NCBI GenBank assembly: GCA_022566315.1
Contig: JADFJC010000002.1
Coordinates: 34,900-98,899 of the forward strand
DNA: 64,000 nt
Source of the DNA: Planctomycetota bacterium
GTDB taxonomy: Bacteria; Planctomycetota; Phycisphaerae; Sedimentisphaerales; Anaerobacaceae
Direction of reading: 5' to 3'
The notes below the pieces were generated by a model, which worked only from the letters and a program-made list of their open reading frames with translations, was not told the DNA's origin and made no database searches. How positions within the stretch are numbered: the stretch's first letter is position 1; every line of letters starts with the position of its first letter. This document shows positions 54,090 to 61,667 of the stretch, piece after piece. The position numbers and the translations under genes were made by a program.

Positions 54090-54195
54090 AAAAAAAAACG
54101 ATAAATCCTGCGGGTTTGGGGACAAACGCTACAAATATGATTGAAAAATGCCTTTGTAATCATGCTACAGTCTCAATTTTGGAGGTATATTGTAG

Positions 54196-55512
54196 TTGGA
54201 GAAATTGCGTCAGACTCTGAGAGTCAGAAAAGAACGGGCGATTCTGGTCGCCGCTGTCTTCCGAGCCCCCAGTGGGACGGACGACTTGGCTGAACTTACG
54301 GCCTTAGCCGAAAGTGCCGGCGCCGTTGTCGTGGACATATTTCAGCAGAAAATCCGCAAGATAAATCCCGCCACCTACATAGGTAAGGGTAAAACCAACG
54401 AGCTTGCCGACAGAGTCAAGCGATTCAAAGCCGACGTTGTGATATTTAATAATAACCTTTCCCCCGCCCAGATTCGTGAGATTGAAGAGATTGTCAAAGT
54501 CAAGGTGCTCGACCGCAGCGAGTTGATTTTGGACATATTCGCCACAAGAGCAAAGACCAGACAGGCCAAACTACAGGTCGAATTAGCCCAGTTGGAATAT
54601 ACATATCCCCGGTTGGCCCGTATGTGGTCGCACTTAGACAGCATAGCAGGGGCAGGCGGAGCAACCGCTGCCGGTGCGGTCGGCGGTATAGGGACCAGAG
54701 GCACGGGCGAACAGCAGCTGGAAATCGACCGGCGATTAGTCAGCAAAAGAATCACCGAACTAAAACGCGAACTTGTAAATATCGACAAGCGCAGGATTCG
54801 CGAGATTAACACTCGAAAGGGATTGTTCAAAATCTGCCTCGTCGGCTATACCAACACGGGCAAAAGCACGCTCCTGAACACACTTACCGATGCGGGGGTC
54901 CTTGTCGAGGACCGGCTCTTTGCAACGTTAGACACGCGAACAAGAAAATGGACGCCGAGAAGAGGCGCTGATGTGCTCATCAGCGATACAGTTGGTTTTG
55001 TGAGAAATTTACCGCATCAATTAATCGCATCGTTCAAGGCAACGCTCGAAGAGGCCGTCAATGCGGATTTGCTTCTGCATATCATAGATGTAGCCAGTCC
55101 TGATACGCTAAAGCAAATCGAATCTGTAAATGGCGTTCTCAAAGAGATTGGCTGCGGTAAGAAACCGATTTTGGAAGTGTTAAACAAAGTCGATATCGTC
55201 AGAAAAATCAGCAACCTTGAGATGCTCCAAACGCTTTTCCCCGATGCGATATGTATATCAGCCAAAACCGGCTACGGCCTGGAGGAATTAAACGAAGCAG
55301 TCGCTACAAGGTACAAAGGCACTGAGCTTCTGCTTCGGGTCGCCAGCAGCCAATCGAACGGCAAGGTGCAGAGCTTTCTGCGGGCGCACGGCCAAATCTT
55401 AAATGAGCAATACCAGGGCAGCTCCGTTCTGATTGACGCCAAACTCGGCCGAAACCAGCTCCCCGACCTAAAACGCCTCCACCCCGAAACTATCGAAATC
55501 ATAGATGCGTGA
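54196..55512 (+). CDS. hflX: GTPase HflX
   Basis: The 438-residue ribosome-associated GTPase has a TTG start at 54196 with GGAGG upstream. The N-terminal HflX domain includes NPATYIGKGKTNELAD and VIFNNNLSPAQIREIE, then the glycine-rich linker GIGTRGTGEQQLEIDRRL. G domain: G1 GYTNTGKST, G3 DTVGFVRNLPHQLIASFKAT, G4 NKVD. HflX splits or rescues stalled 70S ribosomes under stress. Downstream is a separate promoter for the next operon. Confidence 0.95.
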   Translation: MEKLRQTLRVRKERAILVAAVFRAPSGTDDLAELTALAESAGAVVVDIFQQKIRKINPATYIGKGKTNELADRVKRFKADVVIFNNNLSPAQIREIEEIVKVKVLDRSELILDIFATRAKTRQAKLQVELAQLEYTYPRLARMWSHLDSIAGAGGATAAGAVGGIGTRGTGEQQLEIDRRLVSKRITELKRELVNIDKRRIREINTRKGLFKICLVGYTNTGKSTLLNTLTDAGVLVEDRLFATLDTRTRKWTPRRGADVLISDTVGFVRNLPHQLIASFKATLEEAVNADLLLHIIDVASPDTLKQIESVNGVLKEIGCGKKPILEVLNKVDIVRKISNLEMLQTLFPDAICISAKTGYGLEELNEAVATRYKGTELLLRVASSQSNGKVQSFLRAHGQILNEQYQGSSVLIDAKLGRNQLPDLKRLHPETIEIIDA

Positions 55513-55690
55513 AGCGTATCTCGTGGATGAGTTAATAAGGGGATGATCGATTTGCGTATCTCGTGAATCGTATCTCGCCGGAGCAGTTCCACGAGCCAAA
55601 AAAGTACCGGATGCCTTTAATTCCCCGCTGGCAGGAAAACCTACCAATCATGTTTGATTGCGGAAATCCGAACAATTTATGCTATAAAGT

Positions 55691-55719
55691 TTGACATTAA
55701 CAGTAATATTCATGATAAT
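55691..55719 (+). promoter_or_regulatory. Sigma-70-type promoter for the AAA/TOPRIM operon
   Basis: TTGACA (55691-55696), exactly 17 bp, GATAAT (55714-55719). It is about 95 bp upstream of the ATPase start and after the hflX stop, so the pair has its own promoter. Confidence 0.65.
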
Positions 55720-55814
55720 AAGAACTGAAAGAGAAGTGTACTTTGAGATTGTAGCGAGACAAAGAAATATAGTTTGTATAAATATCCATATATTTTTTGC
55801 AAAGAGCAAAAGAG

Positions 55815-57017
55815 ATGATTAAGAGATTAAGAGTTAAGAACTTTAAGGCACTTCGAGACATTGAAGTAGAGTTGACGCCAATCCATGTTTTGATTGGTCC
55901 GAATGATTCAGGCAAGACAAGCATACTGGATGTGATTGCTGCTTTATGTCGAAGCGTGGATCACCCACTGGCTCAAGCGTTTCTTGGATCCTGGAAAGGT
56001 AAAGAACTTGTCTGGAATGGACATCCGGATTTACCTGTGAGAATCGAGGTGGATTTTGATGATGATGCCATAACTGGTTATGGAATAAGTGTTCAGTTTG
56101 GAATGCGTGACAGACAGGCGGTGGTGATAAAGGAATTTGTCATAAAAGGAGTAGAACGTCTCGAATTGGGCAATCCAGCAGGACATGTCGACTTAGGCAA
56201 TCAATCGAACAGCACCTTCGTAAAGCGCCATTTAGATAGACCATCTAAGTCTCACCCTAATAGTAATGAACTCAAGGCAGTTCAGAAACTATTGGATGGC
56301 GTGCATTACTACTACTGGAACCCCCGATTTATGGCTTTGCCGGTTGCACCTGACTCCAAGAGGCAATTCAGGATGGAGCCTAATGGTTTCGGCTTAGCCT
56401 TATGCCTGGATGAAATATTGAGTTTCGACCGTGATCAATTCGCTCAATTAGAGAGACGCTTTATTGAGGTATTTCCTCATATCAAATCAATTAAGCTCAT
56501 ATCGGAAATGGCTTATCGTGCCCCTGTCGATGATCCTGAACAGGTGACAATGTTAAATAGGGCGGATGGCAAAGGATTATATTTCGAGTTGAAAGGGAGT
56601 GGTCAATTAGTGCCAGCTTCTCAAGCGTCCGATGGTACTCTCCTTATCTTAGCCTACCTGTCAATCCTCTACCTTCCGAAACCGCCGAGGTTACTGCTTG
56701 TTGAAGAACCGGAAAATGGAATTCATCCCAAGCGGTTACGTGATATCCTTGAAATTCTGCGTAATTTAGTACGTGAACACCCGCACACACAGGTAGTTCT
56801 TACGACCCATTCGCCTTATGGACTTGATTTGTTCAAACCTGAAGAAGTCACTCTCTGCACTAAGTTAAACACGGGGGAAATAAAGACTACCAGATTGTCC
56901 GATAGTCCTATGGTATTGCAACAGCTTGATATTTTTACTCTTGGTGAAATTTGGACTTCTGAAGGTGATATGAAAATCGCCGAGTCGGGAGATCAAATGG
57001 AAAGGGCCAGAGAATGA
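55815..57017 (+). CDS. AAA ATPase of the RecF/OLD-like type
   Basis: The protein is about 400 residues. ATG 55815 (MIKRLRVKNFKALRDIEVEL) matches the usual start of AAA_15/AAA_21 ATPases; an upstream TTG 55797 adds six residues. Walker A is IGPNDSGKTSIL, and after a helical insert the ABC-like signature region LVPASQASDGTLLILAYLSI appears, Walker B LLLVEEPENGIHP and the switch His in VVLTTHSP. It belongs to the family of ATPases found in OLD, PARIS (AriA) and similar defence pairs. It overlaps the next gene by 4 bp (ATGA), so the two products probably act together. Confidence 0.85.
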   Translation: MIKRLRVKNFKALRDIEVELTPIHVLIGPNDSGKTSILDVIAALCRSVDHPLAQAFLGSWKGKELVWNGHPDLPVRIEVDFDDDAITGYGISVQFGMRDRQAVVIKEFVIKGVERLELGNPAGHVDLGNQSNSTFVKRHLDRPSKSHPNSNELKAVQKLLDGVHYYYWNPRFMALPVAPDSKRQFRMEPNGFGLALCLDEILSFDRDQFAQLERRFIEVFPHIKSIKLISEMAYRAPVDDPEQVTMLNRADGKGLYFELKGSGQLVPASQASDGTLLILAYLSILYLPKPPRLLLVEEPENGIHPKRLRDILEILRNLVREHPHTQVVLTTHSPYGLDLFKPEEVTLCTKLNTGEIKTTRLSDSPMVLQQLDIFTLGEIWTSEGDMKIAESGDQMERARE

Positions 57018-57592
57018 GGGTCCTGGTTGTAGCGGAGGGTAAACATGAGTTATCGGGTGCCCTGGAGAGTCTTCTGAAAAGACTCGGCGGAGATAATGCG
57101 GTTTTCGAATTCGATCGAGTATCTAACAAGAGTATCCACGCCTTTCATGGCAAAGGAAAAGGATATTTCAAGAGGGCGTTCCGTTGGCTCAAAGAAGCGG
57201 AGAAAAAAGGCGCAGATGCACTAATATTCCTTATCGACGAAGATGATAAAAGGGAGAGGATTGAACAGATCCAGGAAGCACAGGATTCTTTACTATCGCA
57301 GCTTCCTCGTGCCATGGGTGTTGCGATAAGAATGTTTGATGCCTGGATGCTGGCAGATGAGAAGGCATTAACCGAAGTTCTTGGTGATAATATCAATAGA
57401 CAATCCACCCCAGAGACTATCCGCAACCCAAAACAAGTGTGTGCAAAACTGCTTGAAGATAGTCAAATTCAGATATCACAGAGCGAAATGTATGCAAGAG
57501 TTTCGTGTAAGATTAATATAGACATCTTGTGTGATCGATGCCAATCAGGATTCAAGCCATTCGCTACATACGTAAGAAATATCTTTAAGTGA
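57014..57592 (+). CDS. TOPRIM-like (DUF4276-type) partner protein
   Basis: The 192-residue protein begins MRVLVVAEGKHELSGALESL with the conserved Glu of a TOPRIM/DUF4276 fold. FLIDEDDKRER supplies the acidic metal-binding pair and MFDAWMLADEKAL the third acidic site typical of DUF4276. It is coupled to the ATPase gene by an ATGA overlap. TOPRIM domains cut or bind nucleic acids; in PARIS-type systems an AAA ATPase holds a TOPRIM nuclease that is released on infection. That role is an inference for this pair. Confidence 0.7.
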   Translation: MRVLVVAEGKHELSGALESLLKRLGGDNAVFEFDRVSNKSIHAFHGKGKGYFKRAFRWLKEAEKKGADALIFLIDEDDKRERIEQIQEAQDSLLSQLPRAMGVAIRMFDAWMLADEKALTEVLGDNINRQSTPETIRNPKQVCAKLLEDSQIQISQSEMYARVSCKINIDILCDRCQSGFKPFATYVRNIFK

Positions 57593-58006
57593 AATTCTTA
57601 AAAGTGTCAGGCACATTTTCTCCGCCTTTCTGTTTAAGCCAGCAAAAAAATAGATAAACGTCCTCTACAAGATAATTTTTTCTTTTGAAGTAGAAAGAAG
57701 ACGGCAATATTTGGATTAGAAAATTAGAGAATTAGTGAATTAGAGATTAGAGGATTGGTGAATTAGTGAATTAGGTTGATTCTGGATTCCCGCTTTCGCG
57801 GGAATGACCACGAAGTGAATTGGGGGACTAAAAATGGATTTGTAACGTCGCCGTTCCGGCGACGGCTAAACAATCCTGTAATAAATTGGGGGAAAAGGGA
57901 ACCCCCAGTGAAACTGGGGGCTAAACATTATATGAAAGCCCGCGCTTACGCTTGGGCCTCTGTTTAAAGATAATTGATTCCACCAAAAGACGGTGGATCT
58001 GCGATA
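57593..58006. other. Intergenic region with hairpin array
   Basis: No gene. An AATTAGTGAATTAGAG-type simple repeat (about 57720-57775) is followed by three 8-bp hairpins at 57785-57804, 57846-57864 and 57902-57920, two of them followed by GGCTAAAC. GTGTCAGGCACATTTTC near 57605 resembles a REP-type motif. Confidence 0.55.
57785..57920. repeat. Array of three short perfect hairpins
   Basis: ATTCCCGC/GCGGGAAT (57785-57804), CGTCGCCG/CGGCGACG (57846-57864) and CCCCCAGT/ACTGGGGG (57902-57920): each 8 bp with a 3-4-nt loop, spaced about 55-60 bp. Stem sequences differ while stem length is the same. Confidence 0.65.
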
Positions 58007-58531
58007 TTAGGATGGGAAGTTTAGAGCGGCAAAGTCGCCGAAGTATTTTTTGGCGGCGGTATCATAAGCCCTGGCTGCCTTCTTCTCCTCGTTGAAGCTG
58101 CCGAGATATATCCTTTTTCCATCGACGATCAGTTGGGCTTTCCAGGGTCGGCCTCGTTTGCTGTAGGAGACGCCTTTGTACTTCGAGAGGCTTTTGGGTC
58201 TGCGCTTACGGCTGTTCCAGCAGTTCTGCTGGCGTGTGGCCGACCTTAGGTTCGCCTTGCGGTTATCGAGGCTGTTGCCGTTTATGTGGTCGCATTCCAG
58301 TCCTTCGGGAGTATGGGCTATTTCGCGGTGCATGCGTAAAGACTTTCGCTTCCCGCCTGTCTTGCACAACTCGGAGCGGACGGCGTAGAATTTGGTATAG
58401 ACCCGCGAGGCGGTCCATTTGTACTTGCTGAGCCGGTAAAAATCGTCCGGGTCAACGATGGCGTATTTGCCCTGGGTCAAAGGGATGAGCCTGAAGGTAT
58501 AGCCGAAGTGAATCCGGCGATATAAGAGCAC
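58007..58531 (-). CDS. HNH endonuclease with C-terminal AP2 DNA-binding domain
   Basis: The protein is 174 residues. It begins near the family's usual IPLTQGKYAIVDPDDFYRLS. The HNH core reads LRMHREIAHTPEGLECDHIN and then GNSLDNRKANLRSATRQQNC, with DH and N catalytic positions kept. The C-terminal 55 residues are an AP2/ERF domain (YKGVSYSKRGRPWKAQL, YLGSFNEEKKAARAYDTAAK). These proteins are typical free-standing homing-type endonucleases that spread between sites. The start is probably GTG 58531; no ribosome-binding site is visible. It is isolated between repeat-rich gaps. Confidence 0.9.
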   Translation of the reverse strand: MLLYRRIHFGYTFRLIPLTQGKYAIVDPDDFYRLSKYKWTASRVYTKFYAVRSELCKTGGKRKSLRMHREIAHTPEGLECDHINGNSLDNRKANLRSATRQQNCWNSRKRRPKSLSKYKGVSYSKRGRPWKAQLIVDGKRIYLGSFNEEKKAARAYDTAAKKYFGDFAALNFPS

Positions 58532-59016
58532 GGGAAGAACTAATATACATTCGAGACGGTCAGGAATGTTGATGACAAGTTGAATTTTACTGCTCCGCAG
58601 AAAAGTCAGAATTTAGAATATAGAATTTAGAATTATGAAAGAACTTCGCAGAGAGAATCTACAGAGTCCCTCTATAAATTAGAGCTACCTGCGTGTTTGA
58701 TGCGAAAAAAGGCCTCGATTCTTGACTCCCAATACTTGTAATTCGATGTTATGAAAGCAGTTAAAATTTTTTTGGAAAATTTGATTTTTGCTTTTAGGTA
58801 TCAGCGTATTTGATTGAAAATCGTGTCGTTCGATACCCGCGGCCTTTTGTGGAATCTGCTCTTGCCCCGCACCAATCAGGCGTGTCCGGACATGAGCAAA
58901 TGCGGAGAAAAACTCTTGCAAGCTGTGACGGTAATACGATAGAATAGGCCGGTCTCAAAAATCCAACTGGGCGTATGGCCCTATCAAAATATTAGCCAGA
59001 TAACGGGAGGTTGACT
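58532..59016. other. Intergenic region, nothing recognised
   Basis: About 480 bp between the HNH gene and the esterase. An AATTTAGAATATAGAATTTAG simple repeat lies near 58613. The minus-strand frame at 58685-58921 has no recognisable features. Confidence 0.4.
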
Positions 59017-59862
59017 ATGAAGTGGATGATCCGAAGTTTTATAATTATTGCTTTGGCCCTTTGTGCTGCTCAGGCCTATGGCATTGAAGGCGTCGAAATT
59101 GTTCCGGATGTTGTCTATGGGCATAAGCACGGCATGGCTCTGACATTCGATGTGTACAAGCCCAAACAGAAGGCCAATGGTGTGGGGATTCTGTTTATGG
59201 TCAGCGGCGGCTGGCGTTCCAGGTGGCGTCCGCCGGAACAAAGCATCGGCTGGTTCAAGCCGATGTTAGACAAAGGCTTTACCGTCTTTGCCGTACGTCA
59301 CGGCAGCAGTCCGAAGTACGTGATTCCGGAAATCATCGAGGACGTACGCCGCAGCGTGCGTTTTATCCGCCTGCGGGCGAAGGATTTCGATGTTGACCCC
59401 GAACGATTGGGTGTTGCCGGTGCCAGTGCCGGTGGACACTTGTCTTTGATGTTGGGGACGGCTTCCGACAATGGTGATCCCGACTCTAAGGATGAAGTTC
59501 TTCGCGTTAGCGACCGAGTTGCCGCCGTGGTGGCTTATTTTCCGCCCACCGATATCCGTTCGTGGGTCAACAAGCTGCCCGATTACCCGGCCCTGAACTT
59601 CGAAGAAGAGAAGGCAGCAGCCTGTTCGCCATTGTTGCATGTCTCCAAGGACGACCCGCCCACTCTGCTTATTCACGGGGACAAAGATGAGCTGGTACCG
59701 CTCGAACACAGCGAGAATATCCTCGCGGAATTCAAGAAACATAAAGTAACCAGTGAGCTGCTGGTTATCAAGGGTGCCGGTCACGGATTCCAGGGTGAAG
59801 ACGGCAAGCGTGCCGCCGATTCGCTGGTGGCGTGGTTCGAAAAGCATTTGCTCAAGAAGTAA
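59017..59862 (+). CDS. Secreted alpha/beta hydrolase, esterase/lipase-like
   Basis: The protein is 281 residues. ATG 59017 has GGGAGG at the right spacing; TTG 59011 is less likely. Signal peptide MKWMIRSFIIIALALCAAQA. Catalytic triad visible: Ser in GVAGASAGGHLS, Asp in HGDKDELVPLEHSE, His in GAGHGFQGE. An oxyanion region GILFMVSGGWRSRW follows the usual HGG position, here SGG. It resembles planctomycete BD-FAE/acetyl-xylan-esterase-type proteins that remove acyl groups from plant or algal polysaccharides outside the cytoplasm. The substrate is unproven. Confidence 0.87.
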   Translation: MKWMIRSFIIIALALCAAQAYGIEGVEIVPDVVYGHKHGMALTFDVYKPKQKANGVGILFMVSGGWRSRWRPPEQSIGWFKPMLDKGFTVFAVRHGSSPKYVIPEIIEDVRRSVRFIRLRAKDFDVDPERLGVAGASAGGHLSLMLGTASDNGDPDSKDEVLRVSDRVAAVVAYFPPTDIRSWVNKLPDYPALNFEEEKAAACSPLLHVSKDDPPTLLIHGDKDELVPLEHSENILAEFKKHKVTSELLVIKGAGHGFQGEDGKRAADSLVAWFEKHLLKK

Positions 59863-59945
59863 ATCAAGGTGACTGTCCCCCGAAAATCCCGGTTCGTTTT
59901 GTTACCTGGCCGGCCAGACGCGGAAGGCTGAAGAACCGCAAATGG

Positions 59946-60086
59946 ATGAACAAACGGACACTCGAGTTCATTAGGAGAAATGCTGAAGAACCATCTTCTC
60001 ACTCCGGAATACGTACACCTTCACCCGACAATGAAGATATCGAGTGGTTAATAGAGCACTTTATCGAAAGAAAACGTATCAAGTGA
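59946..60086 (+). CDS. Small hypothetical open frame
   Basis: A 46-residue frame MNKRTLEFIRRNAEEPSSHS continues to DIEWLIEHFIERKRIK. There is no clear ribosome-binding site. It lies right after a GTGACTGTCCCC string (59870), a motif often found beside REP-associated transposases. It may be a remnant of a mobile gene or chance. Confidence 0.2.
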   Translation: MNKRTLEFIRRNAEEPSSHSGIRTPSPDNEDIEWLIEHFIERKRIK

Positions 60087-60171
60087 TTGCCCTGGCTTTT
60101 CCTTGATTTTGAGCGAGGGAAGTATATAATTTTATCTACTAAGTATTAGGAAATCTCTGAAGGGAAACAGA

Positions 60172-61641
60172 ATGAAAAGACTAATCAGTTTGTTGTTTGC
60201 TTGCTCTGTGTTTCATGCAGGCGGCACTTGTCGAGAGAAAAATCCCATTCCTGCCTCTCTACCAGCGGAAGAGAACAAAAGTTATACATTGCTTGTGACG
60301 AAAGTGTTCGGTTTATTCGTTTCGCTCTGTTTTTTGATGCCGGCACTATACGCTGGGCAGAATTGGCCTTCATTTCGTGGTCCTTCAGCAACAGGTGTTG
60401 CAGAGGGTTATCCCACTCCAGTCAAGTGGGACATTGAACGAGCTGAAAACATTCGCTGGAAAACCTATATCCCCGGGCTTGGTCATTCCAGTCCGGTAAT
60501 ATGGGGTGAACGTATCTTTGTTACCACTGCCGTTAAGGACACGGGGGAATCGAGTTTGAAGGTGGGCTTATACGGAGATGTCAAGTCGGTAAAAGAAGGG
60601 AATATTTTCAGTTGGCACGTTTACTGTATAGATAGAAAAAACGGTAAAATTCTTTGGAGCCGACAATCTCACATAGGAAAACCAAAGGTAAAACGGCATC
60701 CCAAATCAAGCCACGCAAGTCCTACTCCTTGTACGGACGGAAATTACGTTGTTGCGTTCTTTGGCTCTGAAGGTATGTACTGTTACGATATGAAAGGAAA
60801 TCTTATATGGGAAAAGGACCTTGGTAAACTTGATTGGGGGTTTTTCAAAAGTCCGGCTGCACAATGGGGAGGGGGTAGTTCGCCCGTCATCCATAAACAG
60901 ATGGTAATTGTCCAATGTGATGTTCAGAAAAATTCTTTTCTTGCAGCCTTTAATTTGAGGGATGGTACTGAGTTATGGAAAACAGTTAGAAACGAAGTTC
61001 CAACCTGGGGGACGCCAACTGTTTATACGGGCAATGAGCATTCGCAAATCATTGTTAATGGATATAAGCATATCGGTGGGTACGACATTGAAACAGGACA
61101 AGAAATCTGGAAACTGAGGGGCGGTGGTGATATCCCGATTCCAACTCCTATCGTAGCTCATGACTTAATCTTTATTACCAATTCACACGGAGGTTCAACC
61201 CCCATCTATGCTGTGCACGTCTCGGCAGCCGGCGATATCTCATTAGCCGAAGATACGTCAAGCAATAAAGATATCGCCTGGAGTTACAGCAAAGATGGAA
61301 ACTATATACCAACACCTATCATATATGACGAGTATCTCTATTGCTGTTCGCATAAAGGCAAACTAAGTTGTATTGAGGCCAGGACAGGTAAATTACTGTA
61401 CCGCGAAAGTCTAAGCTCCTCATCTGTCCCCTTTTCAGCTTCTCCGGTTGCAGCAGAAGGAAAAATCTACTGCACTTCCGAGAAGGGTGACGTATATATT
61501 GTAGAAGCAGGGGCCGAGTTCAAGTTGATAGGCATTAATAAAATGAATGAAATCTGCATGGCGACACCTGCAATTTCACGGGGCACCTTGTTCTTTCGAA
61601 CGAGACATCATCTTGTGGCGGTCGCAGAAGACAAGCAATGA
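60172..61641 (+). CDS. PQQ-like beta-propeller protein
   Basis: The 489-residue secreted or anchored protein has an N-terminal hydrophobic segment (LFACSVFHAGGTC) and a second one at about 42-60 (VFGLFVSLCFLMPALYAGQ), then WPSFRGPSATGVAEGYPTPV, the standard opening of planctomycete PQQ-like proteins. Repeated blades follow with W-x-R or Y-x-I-D-R-K-N-G-K-I-L-W units, for example CIDRKNGKILWSRQ and FNLRDGTELWKTV. It probably folds as an eight-bladed propeller with no proven cofactor. The role is unknown; members may act as scaffold or sensor. GAAGGG precedes the ATG. Confidence 0.88.
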   Translation: MKRLISLLFACSVFHAGGTCREKNPIPASLPAEENKSYTLLVTKVFGLFVSLCFLMPALYAGQNWPSFRGPSATGVAEGYPTPVKWDIERAENIRWKTYIPGLGHSSPVIWGERIFVTTAVKDTGESSLKVGLYGDVKSVKEGNIFSWHVYCIDRKNGKILWSRQSHIGKPKVKRHPKSSHASPTPCTDGNYVVAFFGSEGMYCYDMKGNLIWEKDLGKLDWGFFKSPAAQWGGGSSPVIHKQMVIVQCDVQKNSFLAAFNLRDGTELWKTVRNEVPTWGTPTVYTGNEHSQIIVNGYKHIGGYDIETGQEIWKLRGGGDIPIPTPIVAHDLIFITNSHGGSTPIYAVHVSAAGDISLAEDTSSNKDIAWSYSKDGNYIPTPIIYDEYLYCCSHKGKLSCIEARTGKLLYRESLSSSSVPFSASPVAAEGKIYCTSEKGDVYIVEAGAEFKLIGINKMNEICMATPAISRGTLFFRTRHHLVAVAEDKQ

Positions 61642-61667
61642 TGAAGGGTTATTCGGATAATAGGTCC

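Larger units (their letters stand above)
53192..54195. other. 1-kb repeat-rich intergenic region
   Basis: No gene is supported. It holds the rpsU upstream region, a CCCGCGGAAGCGGGG-type palindrome near 53478, the tandem repeat at 53548-53690, hairpins at 53778 and 53801-53820 (ACCCCTGC/GCAGGGGT) and a 13-bp inverted repeat at 54042-54089. Frames at 53495-53822 run through the repeats and are not genes. Confidence 0.6.

Noticed and set aside
58685-58921. 78-codon minus-strand frame
   Set aside because: No ribosome-binding site, no domain and no conserved-looking segment.
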